Origin: Deltaproteobacteria bacterium | GTDB lineage: Bacteria; Myxococcota; B64-G9 | DNA length: 42,202 bases | Assembly (NCBI GenBank): GCA_016935365.1 | Contig: JAFGRB010000018.1 | Coordinates: 1-42,202, forward strand | Direction: 5' to 3' | Part shown: positions 7,081-14,096 of the stretch, piece by piece | Layout of the letters: each line of letters opens with the position of its first letter | Position numbering within the stretch: position 1 is the stretch's first letter | Made by a program: the position numbers and the translations under genes | The notes under the pieces: generated by a model | Told to the model about the DNA's origin: nothing | Databases searched by the model: none | The model's input: the letters and a program-made list of their open reading frames with translations, nothing else

Positions 7081-8258
7081 TGTGGAGACCCGGCAAGGCG
7101 TCCAGGGGGACCCTGGTCCTCGTGGCCGGCCTGTCCGTGCTCGGCTACCTGCTCGTCCAGGGGCTGCCCGAGAAGCGGCGCAAGTCGTACTACACCGAGA
7201 AGCTCGATGCCTCGCGGATCATGGCCCGCGGCATGGAGGCCATCCGCCGCGCCCGGGTGGACATCTACGCCCGCATCGACCGGGAGCACGATCCGCTGGG
7301 CACGGGCATGATCGGCTCGGGCCTGACCCCGATCACCTCCAAGGAAGGCGTGCTGGCCGCCAAGCAGACCACGGCCAACCCCAACTGGGCGGCGGTCATG
7401 GTCCACCTCTTCAAGCGGGCCAAGCTGAAGGAAGGCGACGTGGTGGCCATGGCCTTCTCGGGCTCCTTCCCCTCGCTAAACCTGGCGTCCCTGGCGGCCG
7501 CCGAGGCGCTGGGCCTGCATCCGGTGATCATCACCTCCAACTCGGCCTCGCGCTGGGGGGCGACGGATCCCCAGCTCACCTGGCTCGACATGGAGCGGCT
7601 GCTGTTCGAGAAGGGCATCACCCACCACCGTTCGGTGGCCGCCACGATGGGCGGCGAGCAGGACCGGGGCGGCGGGCTGCCGCCCGACGGGGTCCAGACG
7701 CTCCGGGAGGTCATCCGGCGAAACGGCGTGGAGCTCTTAGACCCGCCCGATCTGCCGACCAGCTTCGACATGCGGATGAACATCTACCGCGAGGAGGCCG
7801 CGAACCGCCCGATCGCCTGCTACGTCAACATCGGCGGCGGCGCGGGCAGCGTGGGCAGCACGCTGGTGAAGAAGCTCTTCTCGCCGGGGCTCAACCGGAC
7901 CACCCCGCAGCCGGGCAGGCTGCGCGACTCAGTCATGACCCGCATGAGCCGGGAGGGGGTCCCGGTCATCAACATGGTCTACATCGCCACCCTCGCCCCC
8001 CGCTACGGCCTGCCGGTCACCCCCACCCAGGTTCCCCAGGTCGGCGAGGGCGGCATCTACGCGGCCGCGGGCTACAACATGCTGCTGGTCTGGCTGACCC
8101 TCGGCGGACTGGTGATCGTCATCTTCGTCCTGCTGCGCACGGACCTCAGGCACTACGCCCTGCGCTTCTCCAACCTGCTCCGCAAGGAGAGCGAGGCCGC
8201 CGGGCAGGATGCGCCCCCGGCAGCCAAGAACGGATCGAGCTCGCAGCCCCCGCCGTGA
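7071..8258 (+). CDS. pgsW: Poly-gamma-glutamate system protein PgsW
   Basis: This is a 395-residue protein with an N-terminal TM (about 13-28) and a C-terminal TM (about 340-360). Between them is a large, probably extracytoplasmic domain with SGLTPITS, FSGSFPSLN, SNSASRWGATDP and GGGAGSVGS blocks. These are the features of the PgsW family that accompanies pgsBC in Gram-negative genomes; the biochemical role is undefined. Two ATG codons (7071 and 7080) are possible. 7071 has GGGGAG about nine bases upstream and overlaps the last codons of pgsC. No pgsA/capA homologue follows, so PgsW may take that place. Confidence 0.87.
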   Translation: MALMWRPGKASRGTLVLVAGLSVLGYLLVQGLPEKRRKSYYTEKLDASRIMARGMEAIRRARVDIYARIDREHDPLGTGMIGSGLTPITSKEGVLAAKQTTANPNWAAVMVHLFKRAKLKEGDVVAMAFSGSFPSLNLASLAAAEALGLHPVIITSNSASRWGATDPQLTWLDMERLLFEKGITHHRSVAATMGGEQDRGGGLPPDGVQTLREVIRRNGVELLDPPDLPTSFDMRMNIYREEAANRPIACYVNIGGGAGSVGSTLVKKLFSPGLNRTTPQPGRLRDSVMTRMSREGVPVINMVYIATLAPRYGLPVTPTQVPQVGEGGIYAAAGYNMLLVWLTLGGLVIVIFVLLRTDLRHYALRFSNLLRKESEAAGQDAPPAAKNGSSSQPPP

Positions 8259-8259
8259 C

Positions 8260-8302
8260 CTGGGACGAATCCGCCAATTCATAGAATGTTGGATTGTCCC
8301 AG
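8260..8302. terminator. Long hairpin between convergent pgsW and a lipoprotein gene
   Basis: CTGGGAC (8260-8266) pairs with GTCCCAG (8296-8302), and AATCC (8268-8272) continues with GGATT (8291-8295). Further partial pairing closes to a small ATA loop. It begins two bases after the pgsW stop and lies between convergent genes, so it probably serves as terminator for both. Confidence 0.6.
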
Positions 8303-8313
8303 CCTCGCGATGC

Positions 8314-8796
8314 CTATTTGTCGCTACTGGGAGGGTGAACTGGTTGGTTTTGCATCATGGTCTTATATGTCGGCATGACGCAGGTTGCGAATGCGTCGCA
8401 AGGCTGCGCACCGAGGCACTTCTCGGCCATCTCCTCGTAGAGAGGTGAAATGTTGGTCGCGGTCTTCTCGCATGTGTCACGACGCGCGGGTTCGGCCGCG
8501 TAGTTGGCAAACTTCCGACGAGCTTCGGCGACCAATCCGGCACTGCCGTCTCTGGCAGCCCGGGCAGCAGTGCCCTGCGGCAGGTCCAGGTCAATACGAA
8601 GGTCTACCAGTGCGGACAAGAAGCTGTCAGAGCACTCTTCCTCCTTGGCCAGAACGGCCATGCAGGCCTCAATCGCATCGACATCCCCTGCAGGTCTCGT
8701 GGGTGTGCCAGATTGGCAACAAGCCATGATAATGATGATTATCATCAGCGAGACGAGCAGGAATGACGAACGGCTTTTTTCTCCTGACCATTGCAT
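8314..8796 (-). CDS. Small Cys-rich lipoprotein of unknown function
   Basis: The 160-residue product begins with basic residues, then a very hydrophobic helix containing five consecutive Ile, then MACC. This fits a lipoprotein signal with Cys at about 26-27. The mature part has several spaced Cys residues (EACMAV, EEECSD, DTCEKT, KCLGAQPCDAFATC) suggesting disulfides, and a predicted helical body. I do not recognise the family. The gene is noticeably less GC-rich than its neighbours. It starts 15 bases after the 732-aa gene, so it may be cotranscribed, but no ribosome site was clear. Confidence 0.7.
   Translation of the reverse strand: MQWSGEKSRSSFLLVSLMIIIIIMACCQSGTPTRPAGDVDAIEACMAVLAKEEECSDSFLSALVDLRIDLDLPQGTAARAARDGSAGLVAEARRKFANYAAEPARRDTCEKTATNISPLYEEMAEKCLGAQPCDAFATCVMPTYKTMMQNQPVHPPSSDK
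8726..8745. repeat. Perfect AT-rich palindrome inside a signal-peptide coding region
   Basis: ATGATAAT (8726-8733) and ATTATCAT (8738-8745) are exact inverted repeats around GATG. On the minus strand this encodes the run of isoleucines in the lipoprotein signal peptide. It could form an mRNA hairpin about 50 bases after the start codon, or simply reflect Ile codon choice. Confidence 0.5.
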
Positions 8797-8811
8797 ATGT
8801 CGGCACCCCTG

Positions 8812-11010
8812 CTACCTCGACCGCTTCGAGCCGCGGAGCTGCCACTCGATCCGCTGCTCGGCCCCGCTCTTGACCTGCACCGCGGCGTCGGGGCACGGCA
8901 TGCCCGTGAAGCGCCAGGAGCCTGCCGGCAGGCCGTCGAAGCGGAAGCGGTCTCCCAGGAAGGAGAAGCCGAGGCGGCGCTCGCCTTGCGAGACGGTGAA
9001 GGGCTCGTAGCCCGGGCACTCGATCCGAAGCGGCGCGCCGGGCACGGCCCGCGCCTCTACCGAGATCGTCCGGTCGCGCACGGGCCGGACCTCGAGGGGC
9101 TCTAGCGCCCAGCCCTCCCCGCCGCCGAGCAGCCAGGACGGGAGCTCGCCGAGCTTCTCGATCGCCCACTCGCCCGCGCCCCGCACCTCGATGCTGCGGG
9201 CTGCCCAGAGCAGCCCGCGCGCGCCGGGGGTGTAGACCGTGAGCCTGCCCGGGCCGGGCGCGTCCAGCTCGACCGAGAGCGCGGCGCTCGGCGGGCGCCA
9301 GTCGACGTAGATGGGCGGGCCGGGCGCGACCCGGATCGCCTGCTGGGGGCAGTAGCCGGCGGAGACCATCCACTCCCCGGCCGGCAGGCCGTCGAGCTCG
9401 AAGGAGCCGCTGGGGCTCGTGTGGAGCTCGAAGCGCTGCGATTCGTTCCAGAGCGTGAAGGGCCCCTCCCACCGGCAGAGCAGGCGCACAGGCGCGCCGA
9501 GCACGGCCCGGGCCTCGAGCCCCGCCTCCGCGCCGGGGCGGACCGCGAGCGCGGCCGGCTCCAGGGCCCAGCCGTCGCCACCGCCGAAGAGCGCGAAGGC
9601 GCCCCCTCCGAGCCCGGTGAAGCGATAGCGGCCCGTACCGGCCACAGCGAGCGAGCCCGAAGGCCACAGCCGGTCTCCGGAGCCGCGCCTGAGCAGGCTC
9701 AGGCGCCCCGGCGCCGGGGCATCGAGATCGATCTCGATGCTCGACTCGGGCTGGGCGCGAAGCTCCCCCAGCTGCACCCGCTCGCCCGGCCTGCTCTGGA
9801 CCGTCAGCGAGAAGGGCGCGAAGCGCCCCGAGAACCGGAGGCGCTCCTCGCGCGACCAGATCCGGACCGCGAAGCGCCCGTCGGGCGCGTCCACGCTCCC
9901 GTAGTTCAGCGTGAAGCGGGTGACGGGCCGCCCGGCGAGCGTCAGCCTGCCCTCGGCCAGGGCGGGCCGGGGCACGACCACCGAGACAGGCTGGCCGGGC
10001 TGGAGGTCGAAGTCGACGCCGATGGGATCGTCCTCGGCGTGCGCGTTGCCGCGGCAGCCGGATGCCTCCTCCAGCGCCAGGCGGAAGCGGCCGTCCTGGC
10101 CCGTCCGCGCCCGGTCCTGCCCGCAGCTCGAAAGGACGAAGATGCCCGGAAAGGGCAGCCCGCGATCGTCCAGCACCTGGCCGGTCGCGACCGGGCCGTC
10201 CGAAAGCTCGATCCGCACAGGCCCCGGGGCCGGGAGCCGCAGCTCGATAGGCGGGCTCTGCAGGTGCCCTTGGGCGCTCACCTCGAGCACGTGCCGGCCG
10301 GCGGGCAGGTCCTCGGCGCGCAGGACGCCCTGCTCGTCGGCGTAGTGGGAGCGGTCCGAGCCGACGTAGGCGATCCGGGCCCCGGGGATCGGACGCCCTG
10401 CCCGGTCGACCACCCGGATCTCGATTGGCAGCGCCGCCTGCAGCGTGACTTGCACGCAGCCGCGTGCGGGCAGCTTCACGGTCTGCTCCCGGGGGACGTA
10501 GCCGGGCCTGGACACGCGCAGGGCATGCCTGCCCGGGCCGAGCGAGTCCAGCTCGAAGCGGCCGTCCGCTGCGGTCTCTGCGCGCGGCTCGGCGACACAC
10601 CAGAAGGGAAAGTGGACCAGGCGGACATCCGCGCCGGGAAGTACGGTGCCCGCCAGGCCGACCACCTGGCCGCTCAGCACGGCGGCCGGCTCGAGGCGCA
10701 CGGGCAGGACCTGGCGCTGGCCGGCCGAGGCCCGGATCTGCATCCGCAGCGGCTGGTGCCGCGGGGCGCTCAGCTCGAGCGCCAGGGCCTCGGCGCCGGG
10801 CGGCAAGGAGAACGACAGCGTCCCGGGCTCGCCCGAGGCGTCTATGCGGACCCGCGGACCGCCTCCCGGCGCGCAGGCCCTCGCGCCCGGCAGCGGCTCG
10901 CCCGTCCGGGCATCGAGCACCCGGAGCTGGACGGACACCCGCTCCGAACCAGCGCGAGCCGCGCCAGGCAAGAGCAGGGCAGCTGCCAGGATGGCCGTGC
11001 GCGCGGTCAT
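8812..11010 (-). CDS. Secreted protein with repeated carboxypeptidase-regulatory-like beta domains
   Basis: The 732-residue product has a clear signal peptide (1-20, ending AARA). It then has several Ig-like beta domains of the carboxypeptidase regulatory type. Examples are the signatures VVDRAGRPIPGARIAYVG, SGQVVGLAGTVLPGADVRLVHF, TAADGRFELDSLGPGRHALRV and GQVLDDRGLPFPGIFVLS, spread from about 25 to 420. The C-terminal 310 residues consist of two tandem, diverged copies of one unit (about 421-572 and 573-732), each with GGG(D/E)GWALEP and GLPAGxW. There is no enzyme domain, so an adhesive or structural envelope role is likely. It starts inside the stop of the preceding lipoprotein gene (ATGA overlap). 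Confidence 0.8.
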   Translation of the reverse strand: MTARTAILAAALLLPGAARAGSERVSVQLRVLDARTGEPLPGARACAPGGGPRVRIDASGEPGTLSFSLPPGAEALALELSAPRHQPLRMQIRASAGQRQVLPVRLEPAAVLSGQVVGLAGTVLPGADVRLVHFPFWCVAEPRAETAADGRFELDSLGPGRHALRVSRPGYVPREQTVKLPARGCVQVTLQAALPIEIRVVDRAGRPIPGARIAYVGSDRSHYADEQGVLRAEDLPAGRHVLEVSAQGHLQSPPIELRLPAPGPVRIELSDGPVATGQVLDDRGLPFPGIFVLSSCGQDRARTGQDGRFRLALEEASGCRGNAHAEDDPIGVDFDLQPGQPVSVVVPRPALAEGRLTLAGRPVTRFTLNYGSVDAPDGRFAVRIWSREERLRFSGRFAPFSLTVQSRPGERVQLGELRAQPESSIEIDLDAPAPGRLSLLRRGSGDRLWPSGSLAVAGTGRYRFTGLGGGAFALFGGGDGWALEPAALAVRPGAEAGLEARAVLGAPVRLLCRWEGPFTLWNESQRFELHTSPSGSFELDGLPAGEWMVSAGYCPQQAIRVAPGPPIYVDWRPPSAALSVELDAPGPGRLTVYTPGARGLLWAARSIEVRGAGEWAIEKLGELPSWLLGGGEGWALEPLEVRPVRDRTISVEARAVPGAPLRIECPGYEPFTVSQGERRLGFSFLGDRFRFDGLPAGSWRFTGMPCPDAAVQVKSGAEQRIEWQLRGSKRSR

Positions 11011-11699
11011 GGCCCTGGCTGGGCCTCGGCCGGCGTCACAGTGAGGCTGGCCCCGACCATGCTCGCCCACGGTAGGCTGACCACGAGGCGGTACTGGCCC
11101 GGCGGCACGGGCTCGGGTACGGGCTCGGGCCGGCGAGACGCCCTGTCCGACACGACCCGGATCACCGACGGCCTGAGCGCGGCCTCCACCCGGAGCGGGA
11201 GCCTGAGGGTCCCGCGCGCCTCGAGCACGACCCGGACGCCCGGACCGAGCTCGATTCGACCGGCAGGCAGCCTGGCGATCACGCCGGCCACCTTGAACGT
11301 GCCCGGCGGCGGCTTGGCGCGAAGCCGGGTCTCCCCCGCGTAGATCTCGGCGCGGAGCCCGAGATGGAGCGGCAGCTCGATCGTCGCGGGGCTGTCGGTC
11401 GCGTTGGTGAGGACCACGAAGGCGTTCGCGCGCTCGCCCGAGCGCAGCTCGAGCTCGGCCGGATCGACCGAGACCTCGATCCCGGCGGGCAGGCCGGCCT
11501 CCGGGGCCCTCCCGGCCACCCGGCAGCGCTCGCGCAGCAACTCGAAGACCAGCTCGCTGCCGCGGCAGGCGTCCGGCCTGACAGCCGCGGGAGAGCAGGC
11601 CATGAGCGAGAGTGCCGCGACCGCCGGGCTCCCGAGAAGGACCTTGGGCACGCGTACCAGAAGGCAGGACAGCTGCCTGCAAGACGATCCGATCGGCAT
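11007..11699 (-). CDS. Putative lipoprotein, 230 aa, beta-rich
   Basis: The product has an N-terminal hydrophobic segment ending in the lipobox LMAC (Cys about 36), preceded by basic residues. The mature region is beta-rich with NAFVVLTNATDSPATIELPL, a pattern reminiscent of intracellular-proteinase-inhibitor or fibronectin-like folds. A Pro/Glu/Arg stretch near EPVPEPVPPGQYRLVVSL follows. ATG 11699 is preceded by GGGGG at suitable distance. The stop overlaps the next start by four bases (ATGA), so it is coupled to the 732-aa secreted protein and probably acts with it at the envelope. The family is not recognised. Confidence 0.72.
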   Translation of the reverse strand: MPIGSSCRQLSCLLVRVPKVLLGSPAVAALSLMACSPAAVRPDACRGSELVFELLRERCRVAGRAPEAGLPAGIEVSVDPAELELRSGERANAFVVLTNATDSPATIELPLHLGLRAEIYAGETRLRAKPPPGTFKVAGVIARLPAGRIELGPGVRVVLEARGTLRLPLRVEAALRPSVIRVVSDRASRRPEPVPEPVPPGQYRLVVSLPWASMVGASLTVTPAEAQPGP

Positions 11700-11739
11700 G
11701 CCAACCCCCTTCAAAGACTCGATGACCTCGGCGACTCTG

Positions 11740-12315
11740 TCAGAGGTTCTCCAGGAGGAAGCGGGTGAGCAGCTCCTCGTCGCTGACCTGCTCCTCTCCC
11801 GGCTGCGCCCGGGCAGGGGCCGGCTCCTGGGCGGGCGGGGAGACGTCGGGCGGCAGCTGCGGCACCGGGACCGGATCGATCCTGGGCACGCCGGGAGAGG
11901 GCTGCGTCCGGGCGGTCTCCAGGGAGCGCGCATCCGGCTCCTCGGCTCGGGGCAGCGGCGGGGGCGGCGGAGGGGTGGGCCTGTGCGGCGGGGGCGCAGC
12001 GGCTCCCTCGACCTCCTTGAGGAAGATCTCCGCGATGAAGCCCTCCTGGACCTTGTAGGCAACATCCTGGTAAATCACGGAATCCCGGTAGCGCTCGGCG
12101 CCCAGATCCACGAGCTGCATGTCGGTCTTGACCTTGCCGAGCAGGCCCTTGTCGTCCTGATCCCCGCACTCGAGACCCACGAAGCGGACAGCCTCGACCA
12201 GGCGGAACCTGCGACCGTCGGACTTGATGGTCATGACATTACCATCGAAGTCCACCTTGTCCTGATCCACCCAGGAGGAGATGGTATCCTGCGAAATGAA
12301 GAGCTGCCGCGCCAT
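11740..12315 (-). CDS. Conserved deltaproteobacterial protein with proline-rich tail
   Basis: This 191-residue cytoplasmic protein begins MARQLFISQDTISSW. Its N-terminal domain (1-105) carries DFDGNVMTIKSDGRRFRL, LLGKVKT and ERYRDSVIYQDVAYKVQEGF. This domain recurs in Myxococcota and relatives, without assigned function as far as I know. From about 106 the chain is low-complexity, rich in Pro, Glu and Arg, and it ends in a short helix EELLTRFLLENL. That ending could be a docking tail. It has its own promoter just upstream and may head an operon with the following three envelope genes; the gap to the next gene is 40 bases. Confidence 0.8.
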   Translation of the reverse strand: MARQLFISQDTISSWVDQDKVDFDGNVMTIKSDGRRFRLVEAVRFVGLECGDQDDKGLLGKVKTDMQLVDLGAERYRDSVIYQDVAYKVQEGFIAEIFLKEVEGAAAPPPHRPTPPPPPPLPRAEEPDARSLETARTQPSPGVPRIDPVPVPQLPPDVSPPAQEPAPARAQPGEEQVSDEELLTRFLLENL

Positions 12316-12346
12316 GCGGTAGGTCTCCTAAACCCCCTACTTTCTT

Positions 12347-12375
12347 ATCGTAGTCTGCATTGAAGCCCCTGGCAA
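12347..12375 (-). promoter_or_regulatory. Promoter of the 191-aa gene
   Basis: On the minus strand TTGCCA (12370-12375), exactly 17 bases, TACGAT (12347-12352). The start site would be near 12340, giving a leader of about 25 bases with a purine-rich GGAG. Same TTGC-type pattern as at pgsB. Confidence 0.6.
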
Positions 12376-12398
12376 GTCAAGAAAGGGTGCCGCGGGCA

Positions 12399-12427
12399 TT
12401 GATCCGCGCGCGGGAAGGGAGTATAGC
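12399..12427 (+). promoter_or_regulatory. Promoter of the thioredoxin gene
   Basis: TTGATC (12399-12404), 17 bases, TATAGC (12422-12427). The leader of about 26 bases contains GGGAGGG before ATG 12460. It is divergent from the promoter at 12347-12375. Confidence 0.5.
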
Positions 12428-12459
12428 TCTGCGCTGGCTTTCGGGAGGGTGTTGCACAC

Positions 12460-12789
12460 ATGACGAGCGCGAACGTGATCGAGGCCGGCGACGAGAACTT
12501 CGACCAGCTGGTCCTGGCGAGCGGACTGCCGTCTCTGGTGGACTTCTGGGGACCGAGCTGCGCGCCGTGCATCGCCAGCATGCCGGTCGTCGAGCGCCTG
12601 GCCGAGAAGTACCGGGACCGGCTCAACGTGGTCAAGGTCAACGTGAATGCCTGCCCGAACATCGCCCTGAAGTACGCGGTCCAGTCGCTCCCGACCCTCG
12701 TCCTGGTCAAGGGCGGCAAGGTGCTCGGGCAGTACCGCGGCCGGATCGATCCCGCCTCCCTGGACAAGTTCGTCCAGCAGGCGCTCTGA
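12460..12789 (+). CDS. Thioredoxin
   Basis: A 109-residue single-domain thioredoxin with no signal peptide, so it is cytoplasmic. The active site is WGPSCAPC with redox cysteines C34 and C37, a CAPC variant of the common CGPC. The cis-proline lies in QSLPTLVLVKGG, as in the family. A third Cys in NVNACPNIA is additional. GGGAGGG precedes the ATG. It converges with rodA with only 11 bases between the stops. General disulfide reductase activity is likely; the CAPC motif may shift its redox potential. Confidence 0.93.
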   Translation: MTSANVIEAGDENFDQLVLASGLPSLVDFWGPSCAPCIASMPVVERLAEKYRDRLNVVKVNVNACPNIALKYAVQSLPTLVLVKGGKVLGQYRGRIDPASLDKFVQQAL

Positions 12790-12800
12790 GCGGTCGACCC

Positions 12801-14096
12801 TCAGGCGCGCTTGTGCCGGCTGACGCTCATCAGCAGGCCGACGCCCACCAGGATGGCGACCACCGAGGAGCCGCCGTAGCTCCACAGCGGCAAGGTGATG
12901 CCCACCACCGGCAGGACGCCGATGACCATGCCCACGTTGATGAACAGGTGCCAGAAGACCATCCCCGCCATCCCCACGCCGATGAGCACCCCGAAGCGAT
13001 CGCGGGCGCCCGACGCGATGTTGACGATCTGGACGAGCAGGAACAGAAAGAGCCCCAGCACGAGCGCGCAGCCTATGAAGCCTCGCTCCTCGGCCCAGAC
13101 CGAGAAGACGAAGTCCGTATGCTGCTCGGGGAGGAACTGGTACTTGGTCTGGGTGCTCTCCATGAAGCCCTTTCCGTGCAGGCGTCCCGATCCGACGGCG
13201 ATGATGGACTGGTAGGCGTGGTATCCGCTGCCCATGGTGTCCGTGCCCGGTGAGAGGAAGGCCTCGATGCGGCCCTTCTGGTATGGCTCCAGGACGAGGT
13301 ACCAGGACGCCACCGAGGCGGCCACGAGCACGGCCGCGGCGATGAGCAAGCTGCGAAAACGGACTTTCATGAAGAGGATGATCGTGCCCGCCACCGCCGC
13401 CAGCGCCAGCGAGGTGCCCAGGTCCGGCTGGCGGATGATGAGGATGGCCGGCAGCACGATCGGGATGACCGGGCTGAGCATGTCGTGCAGGCTGGTCCTG
13501 CCCACGCGGTAGACGTACAGGACGCTCAGGGCCGCCCAGATCATGCAGGCGGCCAGCATCAGGAAACGCCAGTGGCCCGCCTCGGCGAGCGGAGCCTTCT
13601 CCCAGAACAGGATCAGGGCCCCCAGGGCGCCGAGGGGGTAGAACGGCGTGGCCGGCTTGATGAGATCCCAGAGCCGATAGCCGGCGGCCGGCGGATCGCT
13701 CTCGTCGCTGAAGTACTTGGCCAGGGCGAGGATGACCGCGATCTTCGCCATCTCCGAGGGCTGGAAGTTGAAAAGCCCGAGCGGGATCCAGCGCCGCGAT
13801 CCGGAAGCCACCCGGCCCACCGCCAGGACGGCCAGCAAGGACAGCAGGCTCAAGAAGAACAGCGGGTAGGCGATCCGCTCGAAGATGTGGTAGTCGATCA
13901 AGGCGATGCCCAGGGCCACGAGCAGCCCGAAAGCCAGGTAGATGGTCTGCAGCATGGCCAGGTCGCCCTCGAAGCCCCGGGCTGCAGACATGAGGTTCCA
14001 GGCACCCAGGCCGCCGGTGAACGCCGCGGTGAGCCACAGCAGCCAGTTGATGCCACCCCGTGCTCTCTGCCCTCCAGCGTTCACGGCTGCATCCAT
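12801..14096 (-). CDS. rodA: Rod-shape SEDS glycosyltransferase RodA
   Basis: RodA polymerises peptidoglycan glycan strands during cell elongation together with PBP2. The 431-residue protein has about ten membrane helices. It carries family motifs including RRWIPLGLFNFQPSEMAKIA, KPDLGTS-like RQPDLGTSLAL, a long loop with GYHAYQSIIAVGSGRLHGKGF, and LPEQHTDFVFSVWAEERGF. It ends in LWSYGGSSVVAILVGVGLLMSV, the usual SEDS C-terminus. It overlaps the end of the mrdA gene by 16 bases and is the last gene of the mreBCD-mrdA-rodA operon. Confidence 0.95.
   Translation of the reverse strand: MDAAVNAGGQRARGGINWLLWLTAAFTGGLGAWNLMSAARGFEGDLAMLQTIYLAFGLLVALGIALIDYHIFERIAYPLFFLSLLSLLAVLAVGRVASGSRRWIPLGLFNFQPSEMAKIAVILALAKYFSDESDPPAAGYRLWDLIKPATPFYPLGALGALILFWEKAPLAEAGHWRFLMLAACMIWAALSVLYVYRVGRTSLHDMLSPVIPIVLPAILIIRQPDLGTSLALAAVAGTIILFMKVRFRSLLIAAAVLVAASVASWYLVLEPYQKGRIEAFLSPGTDTMGSGYHAYQSIIAVGSGRLHGKGFMESTQTKYQFLPEQHTDFVFSVWAEERGFIGCALVLGLFLFLLVQIVNIASGARDRFGVLIGVGMAGMVFWHLFINVGMVIGVLPVVGITLPLWSYGGSSVVAILVGVGLLMSVSRHKRA

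Noticed and set aside
9421..11343. Long plus-strand frame opposite the 732-aa secreted protein
   Set aside because: High-GC antisense shadow: it lacks a credible start, is rich in Arg/Gly/His and has no domain, whereas the minus frame has signal peptide and repeats.
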